From Platynereis dumerilii (Eukaryota > Annelida > Polychaeta > Phyllodocida > Nereididae): DNA of 64,000 nucleotides. This document shows, piece by piece, positions 23,256 through 34,647 of the stretch. The DNA is taken from the NCBI GenBank assembly GCA_026936325.1, contig JAPTHN010000001.1:129309138-129373137 (forward strand), written 5' to 3'. Positions within the stretch are counted from its first letter, which is position 1. Every line of letters begins with the position of its first letter. The position numbers and the translations under genes were made by a program. The notes beneath the pieces were generated by a model. It had not been told where the DNA came from, searched no databases, and saw only the letters and a program-made list of their open reading frames with translations.

Positions 23256-23397
23256 ATGCTTAGGTTTTGTTTAGGTTGTACGCATTTCCAATTTAGAGTG
23301 TGGGTAAAGTACTCCTTAACATTTAGACAATAATTTGTTTAATTTAACAATACAAATTCAGAAAAACAGACAATTACTTGTGGAGTAGGGGAGACCG

Positions 23398-24337
23398 GGG
23401 CTAGTTGTCACAGGGGCAAGTTGTCACAATGCTTATTACTCAGCTATTGATAGTAGCAGCTACATGGCAATTAAATCAATTTTGATATTTTTAGACATGG
23501 GGAATATTTTTGTGATGATATCACAAAAATGTGTAGTATGTCATGTGCTATGTGAAGATGTCTGTAAATGACAGTGCAAACTCAATTTTTTCACCATTTT
23601 CAAATTTTTCTTTGTCTTCCAATTTTGAGACAATTTTTGGGAGATTAAGGCACTGATTCATGATGGCATTAATCCATAGTCTCCGTGAACAATCTGTCTG
23701 TGTTTTCTAAGTGGAAACAGAATATATTCTCTTTTGATCACCGAGATATCGGATTGACTTCATGATCGTGACGAGGATAGGCCGGGGATAGTTGTCACAG
23801 GGGCAAGTTGTCACAATGCTTATAACTTGGCTATAGGTGGCAGCAGTTCTGTTGTTATTAAATAAATTTCAAGATCTCTTTGTTTGCTAAGCTTTTTGTA
23901 TGATGTGGTTGAAAGAAAGTATAATCTGTCATGTGAATTGTGGACTTCTTAAAAATGACTTTTTCAACAGAAATTGATCAATCATTTCATTGCCCTCCAA
24001 TTTGAGAAGCAATTATCTGATAGAAATAAGCCCTGATTTATGATGGCGTTCATCCAAAGTCTTCGAAAGATGTGCATTTTTGTTTTTCAAAAGGAATCCG
24101 ATGTATTACAAGCTTGGATTATAGAAAATCTGTCACAAAAATGACTTTGAGTTACAACATGACCTACAGGGAAACACATGCTTGATAAATCAGGACGAAA
24201 GCTGAATAAAAACTTTCTCAAGGCTTACAAAAATGTCACAGGGCTGGAAGTTTCCAGACAACCTGAACCTAGAGACCTCTCAGATACAGTCAAACTTGAA
24301 GTAAAAAAAAATTGTGACAACTAGCCCCGGTCTCCCC
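23398..24337. mobile_element. 940-bp TA-target MITE with 25-bp perfect TIRs
   Basis: Both ends carry a perfect 25-bp inverted repeat beginning GGGGAGACCGGGGCTAG, with TA on each side. Deleting the element and one TA rejoins the LINE codons for C-G-V-P-Q-G-S, so the boundaries are certain. About 90 bp of the left end (GGGGC-A/T-AGTTGTCACAG and GCAAGTTGTCACAATGC) is repeated internally at about 23775-23860. No coding capacity. The TA target suggests Tc1/mariner-type mobilisation. Confidence 0.9.
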
Positions 24338-24824
24338 TACCACAAGGTTCCATTTTAGGACCCCTTTTATTTTTGATATACATTAATGATATTGCCAATG
24401 TTTCAGATACCTTATTGCCAATAATTTTTGCTGATGATATTAACATATTCTTAAGAGGTAAATCGGTAGATGAAACTATCAAAGGTATGAATAGAGAAAT
24501 TGCCAAAATTTCAGATTGGTTCCAAGCTAATAAACTTTCATTGAACATAGAAAAAACACATTTCATGGTATTTAGCTCTCCGAGAAGGACTCTTATCAGG
24601 ACCAAAGATGTCAAAATAAATTCCAAAACAATCGAATGCTGAACAGGCAAAATTTATTGATGTTATTCTTGATTCTAAACTGAAATGGGATAAGCATATA
24701 CTCTTAATGGTATCTTGGTTTCAACTGATTATCAGCTGACTGGAAACTGCACAATAGGTGTCATAGAGGAAAACAGATAAACTGACACAAACAGTGTCTA
24801 CACAGAATGGAGCTATCTGAGTTT

Positions 24825-26979
24825 CAGGGTTGGGCACGAGTACATGCAAATGTACTCGAGTACGAGTACGAGTACTTGCCACATCTATGAGTACGAGTAC
24901 GAGTACAGATTTTTCTGAATGTACTCGAGTACGAGTACGAGTACTTTCAAATGTGCTCGAGTACGAGTACGAGTACATTTATGCAATTTCGAACCTTATT
25001 CAGGAAATGTCTAAAGAATAAAACAATTATTAGTATTAATAATTGAGCAACAATAAAGTGTATCAGTGAAGGCTACTGATCATGCCCCTTTATTAATGAA
25101 AAGTGAACTTTGTTAATTCAAAATGGCCTTCGAAGCTACTTGGTGGGCTGCCAATCGCTGGTTCCACGGTTCGAATCCAGCTCAATCCAGGTCACCTTGG
25201 CCTATGTTGGACAGCATTTCTAATCATCCTTTTCCCCTTTGTCAAGTCCCAATTGAGACTATCAAGTGCATAAACGCGGGATGTAAATCCCAAATCATTC
25301 TTTCATCCATCCTTTGAAGCTACTTGGATTATGATCTAGTCTATTGGACTTCAGATTGGCATTCAAATGCCAATGAAAAACTGAGTGACTACAGTGGAGA
25401 AAGCGAGGATTGAAACAATTATAAATGGTGAAATAAATTAAATATGTCTGTCCATCAAGCTGTCTATATGTCAGTTTTTGTTTTATTTTTATATCTCTTC
25501 CTTGTGCCAAGTATTCGTTGCAAAACGTATATCAACGCTTGGCAAGGCAGATTTTGTAAAAAATTTAATACAATAGAAATGAATTGCAACTAAAAAAAAA
25601 AAAAAGGTTATTTCGTTCAGCTAAGAACATTTTTCGTGAGATAAAAATCATCTCACACATAAGCTTGGCGATAAGCAAGTATAAACTTTTCTGAAGACAT
25701 GATATTTGAGTTGAAAATAATTTATGGTAGCCATTAAATGCTATCAATTGGCGGTTTTTGTAGGCCTATCCATTGGAATTGTTGACCGTTTTTAAAATAA
25801 TTGCATACTTATATTTATGTCAAGACTGAATATATGCATTTGATATAGCCTAATTAGGCTTATATGTAAATTTTTCATAATTTCATATTGTCCACTTTGA
25901 TGTTATTTAACAGTGTGTTTTTAATACAAAATGTTAGCACTAACTACTAAGCACACTAAACAATTCAATAAATAAACGAAAATAAGTAAATGTAAACTTG
26001 TCATGTATAACTGAATGTGGATATGATCAATTCACGTGTAAATTAAGTATTCCTTAAAATCACCCCTTCTGGAAAACAAGATGTTGTGGATGAATCATGA
26101 ATCTGGAAACTGTATTCTGATTTCCGTAAATGCGTCAATTCAGCCAAAAAAAGGTTAAATACGGAAACGGCTCTAGTTATAGTTAAAATAGGGCTAGAAA
26201 CACCATTTTAAAATGTAGATATATCATTTAGAAGTAGCTGAATACAATGGTTGAAGTCAAAAGACCGTATCTTCAAAAGTCTACCACTGCTTAGTGCTTA
26301 CTCTAATTATTTGAAAAGCATCTTTGAATTGGGTTTAAAAAAATGTATCTATCTAAACCACATTGTCATGTTAGTCACATTTCTTCCATTTAGGTTGACC
26401 CTAGCATCATCTGAGCAACTCAGATTCCATCCTTAGTAAAGTTTTTTTGATAAAATATATTTATCTTAATTTGTAAATGAACAAGATAAGTCAAACTAGA
26501 ATAAATGGTAAAAATTTCATTAAAAGTAACTATCAGTTATTGCTATATATATGTGTGTAAGTTAAGAAAGAAAAGTAGACTTATAATTGTGGTGATGACA
26601 ATGAATAAATTAAGTCATTGTAAGCAATGGAGACCTTTCTTCCATCTATACTATTTAGTGACCTGATTAAAGTGAAGTATAATTGACTTAAAAGTATGAA
26701 TACCTTGAATTCTATGATCTAGGCTATTTCAATTCATCTTGTTCATATAATGATCTTTTTCTTAATAAGTGAGTAGCTTTAGTGCTCATTTTGTCCTCTT
26801 TTGCAGCTTCAATTGTACTTGTGATGTACTCACTACTAGTACGAGTACTTTGGCAATGTACTCGAGTACAAGTACGAGTACTGTACTCATGATTTGACAC
26901 GAGTACTGAGTACATGCGAGTACTTGGAATAATAATGTACTCGAGTACACGAGGACATGTGTACTCGTGCCCAACCCTG
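24825..26979. mobile_element. 2.15-kb non-autonomous hAT element
   Basis: The TIRs are CAGGGTTGGGCACGAGTACA at the left and its complement at the right. A perfect 8-bp target duplication CTGAGTTT flanks it (24817-24824 and 26980-26987), the hallmark of hAT elements. Both subterminal regions are packed with GAGTAC/GTACTC words, about 20 in all, including GTACTCGAGTAC palindromes. The interior carries a SINE (25123-25320) and AT-rich non-coding DNA. No hAT transposase is visible, so it depends on a relative elsewhere. Confidence 0.92.
25123..25320 (+). mobile_element. tRNA-derived SINE
   Basis: A tRNA-like start with a perfect B-box (GGTTCGAATCC at about 25170) is followed by a body containing CTTGGCCTATGTTGGAC and the tail AACGCGGGATGTAAATCCC, ending in CATCCATCC. 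A second copy lies in the opposite orientation at 61130-61290. It inserted into the hAT element. Confidence 0.8.
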
Positions 26980-26987
26980 CTGAGTTT

Positions 26988-28730
26988 GTTGTTTAAACCA
27001 AACAAAGAAACTGTCAAATACATTTACATTGACTGAATGTAACAGGCGCATTAGAAACAGTTTGCCCTGGGCCCAAAAATGTGCTGATACGGCCCTGGAG
27101 ACAGCACAATTCTTTTTTTTATTCATTTATCTCTACTGAACAATTGAACAGTTGCATCATAATGTCATTATTATTTGGCATTCATAATTTACTTTTGTGC
27201 CGTTTTCATCACATGGTCTCCCAGGGTAGAATTTGGTCTCCCTCTGATCAGTCTAAAATGTCGGACCGTCTTTGCATGGAGGAAAATGGAAAACCAAAGG
27301 CAGCTTGTGTGTGGCTGAAGTATGCCAGATGCTGGTGAAGTGTAGCTGTAAAGGAATTTGCTCAAACTAAAAATGTTCACAAGTTAATTAGCGAATCTTC
27401 ATGCATGGTGAAAGTACCAATATGCTAAACAAACTTTTAAGTTTTGACATTATATAAAACTTATGATTCATTGCCCTTTTTTTTTTTAGAAACTTAAAAA
27501 ACAGACTTCAAATGTAGAATGGGGAAGATTTATATTAATAATCTGATTATGTTTCCCAGCTTCATAAAAGTGTTATGATTGAATTCTTTCATATTCTTTG
27601 TTGCTTATGTCATATACCCCTATCAAAATGTCATCAAATCAATTTGGGACCATCATTTTCGCATTCTTTGGCTATAAAAACCCAGGAAATGATAAATTGC
27701 ACAAGCAAATAGCATTATTATTGGCCAATCCATAGCAAAAACGTTTTTGGAGGCCATCTTGAATTTGACCCATTAAATTAACTCTGATTTTTGGGCTCCC
27801 ACCCCAAAATCGTTCTTTGGGTTGTTGAGAAGCCACATGCCAAGTTTCATGCTTTTATCCACCCGGTAACGGTGTGATTCAATATTGACCGTAAGCCACC
27901 CTACTAGTCTTGAACAAGGAATAAATGGATCTACTGCATCTCTGTTTATGATCATTTCACTTATTTTATATCATATTTAATAACCCAGGAATCAAACTAT
28001 AACAATATTGCTGTTAGACCTGTCAGGGAATGAACTCAAGATACTGCAAGCCTTATCCACCAGAGGGCTATTTTAATACAGACAGTGGATCGTGCTGCCA
28101 CATAGTTTGTTCTTGGTCACATGGTTTCATGGCATACTCGCCCTAGCGGAGAGCCAGTTTGCAAGAACTGGCAGCGTTTGCCACTTCACTTTGATGGGGC
28201 CCATGAATACAGCCCTCTCACTTATGTAAATAGTGAATTCCTAGACAAAAAGTAGTGCTGATCTGCCCCTAGAGTTCTACACTGCAGAGAATAGCAAGCA
28301 CTGTCGATGTAGACTTCCACAACAAGTTGATGCTGCTGATGCTATCAGTGGAGTTACAAACTGCTGACAATCTCTACCCAATCAACTGCATCACGGCAGC
28401 ATGGCTGGCCTGTTTACAACGTTTTCTAATGGCGGCCGTTGCAACGGACAGGGACCAATGAGGAATTTTCCCAGAATTCAGAGCATATACGGGTGACGGA
28501 TCCCCTCCGAGAATCCGAGTGAGGGAGAGTTTGGTTACATAGTTTGTTTATGGTTATAGAATCCCATACACTCATCACCCATTCCAATAGCTACGCCTTT
28601 GGCTAGCTAAAAATGCCACAGCACTACAGGACATCAAGCGAAAAAGCATGTCATCAACAGAGCAGCAGTACTGCAGAAGGACTGTGAGATCAGAAGGGAC
28701 GGCACTAGAAAAACAAAGACTAAATACTAC
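26988..28730. other. Mostly unrecognised; possible SINE head near 28010-28085
   Basis: No gene identified. On the minus strand at about 28085-28010 there is a weak tRNA-like pair of promoter words (GGTGGATAAGGCTTGCAG, GAGTTCATTCC), again suggesting a SINE. A GC-rich patch with GGCGGCCGTTGCAACGG lies near 28432-28450. Confidence 0.4.
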
Positions 28731-28883
28731 CTTGACAACATAAAAGCTTAGAAGAGAGGGAACTCCAGTGATGTACATGGTGGAATGCACCAGAGCTGAA
28801 GTGAGAACGTCGATGATCGATGTCAAAGAAACTACACCAAGAACTCCTATTAGTTCATGAGCCAGACCAGATATTGGAGCCAC
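28731..28883 (-). CDS. Orphan exon-like frame, membrane-spanning (product unknown)
   Basis: A 153-bp minus-strand frame of exactly 51 codons is bounded by a CAG acceptor at 28884-28886 and a GTAGTA donor at 28725-28730, phase 0 at both ends. It contains AHELIGVLGVVSLTSIIDVL and TGVPSLLSFYVVK, two hydrophobic stretches that would suit membrane segments. I do not recognise the protein and found no partner exon in frame nearby. The acceptor side lies in repeat sequence: a diverged relative occurs on the opposite strand near 61040-61105. It may therefore be a host exon captured by a repeat, an exon of an autonomous element, or chance. Confidence 0.35.
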
Positions 28884-29363
28884 CTGGGGAGGCAAAATCT
28901 AACAGTGTTTTTCTGAAAGACATATGCCTATAGACTATAAAAAAGTTGGAGCCCAAGATTGGCGTGGCAGCTTAGTAATCAGCCCTTAAATATGGGAATC
29001 TGTGTCAGATTTGAGCAGACAAATTATGGGGTGAGGGAAACTAAAATTGCTATATCTCCTGAACCAATCGCCCAATTTCAACAAATTACCCCTCAAAATG
29101 TCTTGAATTTTCAGTTTACAAATATAGGTCAATATATGACCAATATGCAAAATAAGTAGGTCGTCAGAGGTCAAAAGGTCACAAAAATTGACTATTGCTT
29201 AAAATCAGAACCATTGTCCAAATAGACACCACAGCTGCCAACTCAATGAGACTTGGTAGGTCATGGAGGGCTCAGATTATAGATAACAAGTGTGAAAGTC
29301 CATTTTATGCCAACAAATGCATAATTCATGCATGTGTCAGCAGCGGCACATAATGAAATATGG
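28884..29363 (+). repeat. ~330-bp monomer repeat family (left part, interrupted by an LTR element)
   Basis: This copy carries one monomer with ATATGACCAATATGCAAA and CAGAGGTCAAAAGGTCAC, plus a 5' unique part (29-kb side AAAAAAGTTGGAGCCCAAG) shared in reverse with 60540-60630 and 61008-61060. The Gypsy element at 29364-33479 inserted here; the remainder of the copy is at 33480-33665. Confidence 0.85.
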
Positions 29364-29523
29364 TGTGGCATTCACACTTGGGACACAAACTGCAAACTAT
29401 GAACTGTCATATGGACTTGCTTTGACACATTTGAGTTTTCATTGTTGTGTGTATTATTTCCTGCTATGTGTGATTTTCTGTATTAAAATCAGTCCTTCAA
29501 AAGTCTTTGATGTGTTCACTTTA
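29364..29523 (+). repeat. 5' LTR
   Basis: Begins TGTGGCATTCACACTTGG; about 160 bp; almost identical to the right LTR. The shared sequence continues a few bases into ATGGT, so the right border is uncertain by about 5 bp. Confidence 0.88.
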
Positions 29524-29563
29524 ATGGTGACCCTGTCTAGAGTGTACTGGATTTACATTCAAC

Positions 29564-30211
29564 ATGACTGAGAACACAGGAATTAATGCTGTTGCAGTTA
29601 AGCTACCCACATTTTGGTCTTCCCAAGTAAGCATTTGGTTTGCTCAGGCTGAAGCTCAATTTCACATTAAAAATGTGACACAGGACACTACAAAATATTA
29701 TTATGTGGTCTCCGCACTTGACCAGTCAACAGCCAGTCGAATTATTGACATTTTGGAAAATCCACCAAATGAAGGAAAATACAATAACCTGAAGGAAAGA
29801 CTTATTGCAACATACGGACTCAGTCGTCGCAACAGGGTAAGTAGGCTTCTTCATATTAATGGTTTGGGTGATCGCAAACCCTCAGAACTCATGGATGAAA
29901 TGTTGTCATTGTTGGATGGTCATGAACTCTGCCTACTTGCCGAACAAATTTTCCTGGAACAATTACCAGAAGAATTCCGAATGCAAGTTGCTGATTCTGA
30001 TTTTACGGATCCAAGGGCTCTAGCTCTTCGAGCAGACACTTTGTTGTTGGCTAAGAGTCAGTCAGCCACACATATAATTCATCGAGTCAGCAAAAGGAGT
30101 AACGCAGTTCATCCTGATTGGTGTTTCTTCCACAACAAATTTGGACAAAATGCCCGTAAATGCCAACAGCCCTGCAAACATCCGGGAAACGATCAAGCTG
30201 GTCGCCAGTAG
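29564..30211 (+). pseudogene. Gypsy gag region (fossil part)
   Basis: A Gag-type structural protein frame with capsid-like motifs (FWSSQVSIWFAQAEAQF, LGDRKPSELMDEM, FLEQLPEEFR) and a C-terminal CHCC zinc knuckle around FFHNKFGQNARKC. In CsRn1-type elements this protein forms the particle that packages the RNA. This section looks open, but it belongs to a broken element. Confidence 0.85.
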
Positions 30212-30319
30212 CTCCGTTGACGGCCGGCCAACAAGAAGTGCAACACATCAACACTTGTGACATGCAGGAAATTGCACAGGTTGAACAACAAATGAATTTA
30301 CATGATCATCCACGGCTAC

Positions 30320-33291
30320 TTTATGTGAGAGATCAAAACTCGCAGTTTCCTCATTGACACTGGAGCAAGAGTGAGTGTATTTCCTGCTACTGGTGCAGAC
30401 ACACGCTCTGGACGTTGTGGTCCTAAACTCGAGGCTGCAAATGGTACGTCAATTCGTTCTTATGGCACACGGAATGTTACGCTCTCACTCGATGGTCGCA
30501 ATTTTCATTTGAAATTTGTAATTGCAAATGTTACCCAACCACTTCTGGGAGCTGACTTTCTCTGTTCATTTAATCTCATGGTTGATATTAAAGGCCAGCG
30601 TCTCGTTGACATTACAACATTCTCCTCCGTTCCGCTGAACCAATCCAGTGGCCAGTCTTTGGGTATTCACAGTGTGTCCATGGATAGGACATATGCCAAT
30701 ATACTCGCTGACTTTCCGGAGATACTCACTCCAACATTTTCCCGCTCTACCGTTCGCCATGGTGTAGAGCATTTCATTCCTACGGAAGGCCCCCCTATCC
30801 ACAGCAGAGCCCGGCGTTTACCTCCTGACAAGATGACAATTGCCAAAGAAGAATTTAAACATATGGAGGCCTTAGGAATAGTTCGAAGGTCAAGCAGCCA
30901 ATGGTCTTCTCCCCTCCACATGGTTCCCAAACAATCGGGCAGCTGGAGACCGTGTGGCGACTATAGACGTTTGAACAATGCCACAACACCTGATCGGTAT
31001 CCAATCCCTCATATACAAGACTTTTCAACAAATCTGGCTGGATGTTCTATATTCTCGAAGATTGATCTTGTACGTGGCTACCATCAAATTCCTGTCAATC
31101 CAAATGACGTTGCTAAAACTGCAATTATAACACCATTTGGACTATTTGAGTTCCTGCGTATGCCATTCGGTCTTAAAAATGCGGGACAGGCCTTTCAAAG
31201 ACTCATGGATACCGTTCTTCATGGTCTCCCTTTCGTTTTCGTCTACCTAGACGACATCCTCCTCTTCAGCCATTCTGAACAGGAGCATAAGCACCATTTG
31301 CGCTTGGTGTTCAAACGACTTCGGGAGCATGGACTGGTCATATCTCCAGCGAAGTGTATGTTTGGTGTTTCGGAAATTGAACTTCTACCATCGCTTTATA
31401 CCTCATGCGGCTGCCATCATGCGTCCACTCTACAGCGCAGTATCAAGGAAAACTGAGGCAAAGTTAGTGGTGTGGACAGATGAAATGAACATACAAAAGA
31501 AGCTTTGGCACAGTCTACTATGCTAGTGCATCCTCGTCCGGAAGCACTGACAGCGCTTACAGTTGACGCTTCTGATGTCGCAGTCGGAGGCGTTCTTGAA
31601 CAATTCATTGATGGTAACTGGTTGCCCTTGGCTTTCTTCAGTTGTCAGCTTCGCCCTCCAGAGCGCAAATACAGCACATTTGACCGAGAGCTTCTTGGAC
31701 TTTATTTAGCGGTGAGACATTTCAAATATTTTCTTGAAGCTAGACCCTTTGTTGCATACACAGATCACAAGCCATTAACTTTTGCATTCTCCAAAGTAAC
31801 TGAGCCATGGTCCCCCAGGCAACAACGCCATCTTGCATCTACCTCAGAATTTACAACGGATATTAAGCATGTGGCTGGCAAAGATAATTGCGTTGCAGAC
31901 GCCCTCTCTCGTTCAGTCATTAATGCCATCACAACTGAGATAGATATTGACTATTCAGCTATGGCCTCTGCCCAAGCAAATGACCCAGAGATAGTTGCTT
32001 ATCGTACTGCAGTTAGTGGTCTTGTTCTGGCGGACATTCCCTTTGGACCTGGAAAACCACTCTCCTTTGTGATGTTTCCACAGGATCCGTCCGTCCCATC
32101 GTTCCTTCTTCCTGGAGACGACGCGTGTTTGAAGCTGTTCACAACTTGTCTCACCCCTCAATCCGAGCAACTCGTACTTTGGTAGTCAGTAAGTTTGTGT
32201 GGCACGGTCTTCACAAACAGGTTGGTGCCTGGGCAAAATCCTGCATTGCATGTCAAACAGCAAAGATTCATCGCCATGTTAAAGCGCCACTCGATGTGTT
32301 CAAGGTTCCTCACAGAAGATTTGACCACATCAATGTTGACTTAGTCGGTCCACTTCCGTCATCACAAGGCAACACATACCTGTTTACTATTGTTGACAGA
32401 TTCACAAGATGGCCAGAAGCAATCCCATTAACAGATATCTCTACCATAACATGTGCCCGAGCTTTGGTGAGTCAATGGGTTGCTAGATTTGGAATTCCTT
32501 CAGAGATTTCATCTGATCGTGGAAGTCAATTTACCTCTGATTCGTGGGCTTCAGTGACAAAGTTACTAGGTGTACGACACAGTAGAACTACTTCCTACCA
32601 TCCCCAGGCTAACGGCCTGGTAGAACGTTTTCACCGCCACATGAAAGCAGCATTACGTGCCCGTCTTACAGGCCCAGACTGGGCTGACCAACTTTCTTGG
32701 GTCCTTTTAGGCATTCGCACAGCTCTTAAAGAGGATTTGGGCAGCTCTTCTGCAGAACTAGTGTTTAGTGAACCACTAACTGTGCCAGGTGATTTCATCC
32801 CTGCTCCATCTGGTACTGTGCAGTTAACATCATTTCTCCCCACACTTCGAAACAAAGTTTGATCTCTAGCACCAGTTCCTACCTCACAACATGGCTCACA
32901 TGCTGTAGCTGTTCCACAAGAATTGCACCGTTGCCCATATGTGTTTGTAAGACGTGACCATCATAGAACTGCATTTCAGCATCCATATCAAGGCCCATTT
33001 AAAGTTGTATGTCCTGGAGAAAAGGTTTTTATCCTGGACATGGGAGGGAAAGCTGAAAAGGTATCAATTGATCGTTTGAAACCAGCACACCTTGACCAGC
33101 CAGTACGTGTAGCTGTTCCCAAGCGACGTGGACGTCCTCAGAGAGAGCCCAGGAATTCATCTACCTTGTTGGACACTCCTCACAATTCTGCCATCCTTTC
33201 CTTCCCTGTAACCAAACGCTCAAGTGACCGCCCTCAGCGTAACAGGCGGCCACCAGTTCGGTACCAGGATTCCGGGACAGTTCCAGTATAG
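30320..33291 (+). pseudogene. Gypsy pol region (fossil part)
   Basis: The domains run in the Gypsy order: aspartic protease (DTGA motif near 30357), RT (around 30830-31350, with YLDDILLFS), RNase H (around 31550-31900, with TVDASD and FDRELLGLYLAVRHF), integrase zinc-binding and catalytic core (around 32130-32800, with FDHINVDLVGPLP and the SSDRGSQFTS block), and a basic tail. The region is broken in about four places, so no full-length polyprotein is expressed from it. Confidence 0.88.
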
Positions 33292-33319
33292 CCGACTCCC
33301 GCAGTTCTGGGGGGAGGTA

Positions 33320-33479
33320 TGTGGCATTCACACTTGGGACACAAACTGCAAACTATGAACTGTCATATGGACTTGCTTTGACACATTTGAGTTTTCACTG
33401 TTGTGTGTATTATTTCCTGCTATGTGTGATTTTCTGTATTAAAATCAGTCCTTCAAAAGTCTTTGATGTGTTCACTTTA
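33320..33479 (+). repeat. 3' LTR
   Basis: Starts TGTGGCATTC directly after a purine-rich tract (GGGGGGAGG). About 160 bp and nearly identical to the 5' LTR. Confidence 0.88.
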
Positions 33480-33665
33480 ATGGTACATATTTGAAAATGA
33501 CCGTTTTAAGGATGGAGGAAACTAGAATTGCTGTATCTCCTGAACCAATGGTCCTATCCCCACAAATTACCCCTCAAAATGTCCGGCCTTGTAAGTTCTA
33601 CACATATAGGTCATTATATGACCAATATGCAAATTAATTAGGTCATTAGAGGTCAAAAGGTCACA
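33480..33665 (+). repeat. ~330-bp monomer repeat (right part after the LTR element)
   Basis: Continues the copy begun at 28884: GAAAATGACCGTTTTAAGG, then ATCTCCTGAACCAATGG and the AGGTCA cluster TAGAGGTCAAAAGGTCAC. Confidence 0.85.
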
Positions 33666-34451
33666 AAAACTAGATGAAGGCAAATTAAAATTAGCAAGAC
33701 TAGCAGGCCTTGGCATATTTAGGGAGGTGCTTTTGGGCATTTTGCCTCCCAATGTGAAGGCAAAGTAACATGGGAAAGATAGCAAAAGGGCCTCAACAGG
33801 TTAGCAGCATTGAGTGGCCTAAATGTCATGAGTGATAGCGGGCATTGATTGAAAATGTGTTATACTTTTCAAGTAAATTCAGAGAGAAATAGTCATATGT
33901 GTAATTAATGAAATAATTATCACCCACTGAGAAGTGTAATGAAAAGGCAAGAAATGAAAGAAGAAAACAAAGGCAATCAGCAGGTAGCTTACACTTGATT
34001 GCCAGAATAGACTGCCATCATTGATGGTAATCATTGATGATCATCACTGATTGGAAATGTATGTTTGTCAATAGATCATTAACATAGAAAGTCATATTAT
34101 CACCCATTAAGAAATGGGAATGAAATGTATGAAAAACAAATGAGTTGCTTTGTTAAAAACTTACCAGAAGTGTAGATGTATCCCTAAACAAAACTTTAAT
34201 AGCATTGTAATGTACTTTTGTGTCTTTCTTGTGTCTTAATGACAATAAATAGCTTGATTGAAAATGCTCTGTGCAACAGCATGATGAGAGCAGCCATATT
34301 GGACCCAAGATGCCACCTAGTGTAATTGAAATGCAACGCTGTCAATCTCCATCTAGTGGATACACAATGAACTATTCTTTCAGTGCATGGATATTTGTGC
34401 ATTTGCAGTCGAAATAAAGCAATTTAATATGGATCTAAGTATAATAATTGT
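33666..34451. other. Unrecognised AT-rich stretch before the Kolobok pair
   Basis: No gene or repeat recognised. It is presumably the pre-existing target region, ending in the TTAA used by the first Kolobok copy. Confidence 0.5.
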
Positions 34452-34639
34452 TTAAAGATTGGATAAGATGATTTTAGGAAAAAGTCTAAATTTTGTTCCA
34501 TTATGAAGGTTATCTAATAGTTTAACTGTATTCCAAATTTCATGAAGCTACGACATATATAAGTCATTCTAATTGACAATGAAAAAGGAGATCCTCAGAG
34601 AAAATTTCCCCACAGCTGCAGCAGCTCATTACTCATGCG

Positions 34640-34647
34640 TGACGTCA
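34640..34647. promoter_or_regulatory. CRE-type palindrome TGACGTCA upstream of the transposase, copy 1
   Basis: A full CREB/ATF consensus palindrome about 130 bp before the transposase ATG, inside a 17-bp segment repeated in inverse at 39641-39657. A role as promoter element for each gene is an inference. Confidence 0.6.

Larger units (their letters stand above)
18205..23300. mobile_element. 5.1-kb TIR element with CACTCTAAA ends
   Basis: The left end CACTCTAAACTG is mirrored by CCAATTTAGAGTG at the right end, with TG on both sides (18203-18204 and 23301-23302). Removing the element and one TG restores the LINE codons for D-W-V-K. Both subterminal regions carry many CTAAAC/GTTTAG words. No transposase was found inside, so it looks non-autonomous, or it grew through later insertions: two ~1-kb MITEs sit within it. 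CACT-type ends resemble CACTA-related elements, but a 2-bp duplication is not typical of them, so I leave the family open. Confidence 0.7.
17960..24711 (+). mobile_element. LINE RT fragment interrupted twice by DNA transposons
   Basis: A plus-strand RT fragment is found in three pieces. Piece 1 (to 18204) has LLYKFQFGFRKNCSTN and VGVFLDFRKAFDTVNHKILL. Piece 2 (23301-23397) reads WVKYSL, then NNTNSEKQTITCGV. Piece 3 (24338-24711) continues PQGSILGPLLF, then FADDINIF and FMVFSS, with a frame change before VILDSKLKWDKHI. Two TIR elements (18205-23300 and 23398-24337) separate the pieces at precise 2-bp target duplications. The LINE is 5' and 3' truncated. Piece 2 has in-frame stops, so it was already dead or has decayed since. 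It belongs to the Jockey/CR1 super-group by motif; the clade is uncertain. Confidence 0.85.
29364..33479 (+). mobile_element. Ty3/Gypsy LTR retrotransposon, CsRn1-like clade (fossil)
   Basis: A 4.1-kb element with two ~160-bp LTRs, a primer-binding-like TGGTGACCC right after the left LTR (as expected for a tRNA-Trp primer), gag, pol (protease, RT, RNase H, integrase) and a purine tract before the right LTR. The flanking 4-bp repeat ATGG (29360-29363 and 33480-33483) and the monomer repeat on both sides prove the insertion. Gag has a C-x2-H-x9-C-x3-C finger, the unusual pattern associated with the CsRn1 group. It is broken, with about four breaks in pol. Near-identical LTRs indicate a fairly recent insertion. 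No env-like gene is seen. Confidence 0.92.

Noticed and set aside
24721-24978. Frames made of YSYSSTF/TRTRVH-type repeats (also at 26724-27126)
   Set aside because: These are translations of the GAGTAC repeat array in the hAT element.
25123-25195. Functional tRNA gene
   Set aside because: The B-box is perfect but the A-box is weak and no cloverleaf closes; the downstream body is shared with 61130-61290, which marks a SINE.
29364-33479. Endogenous retrovirus with an envelope
   Set aside because: No envelope-like frame lies between integrase and the right LTR; gag and integrase features fit a Gypsy LTR retrotransposon.
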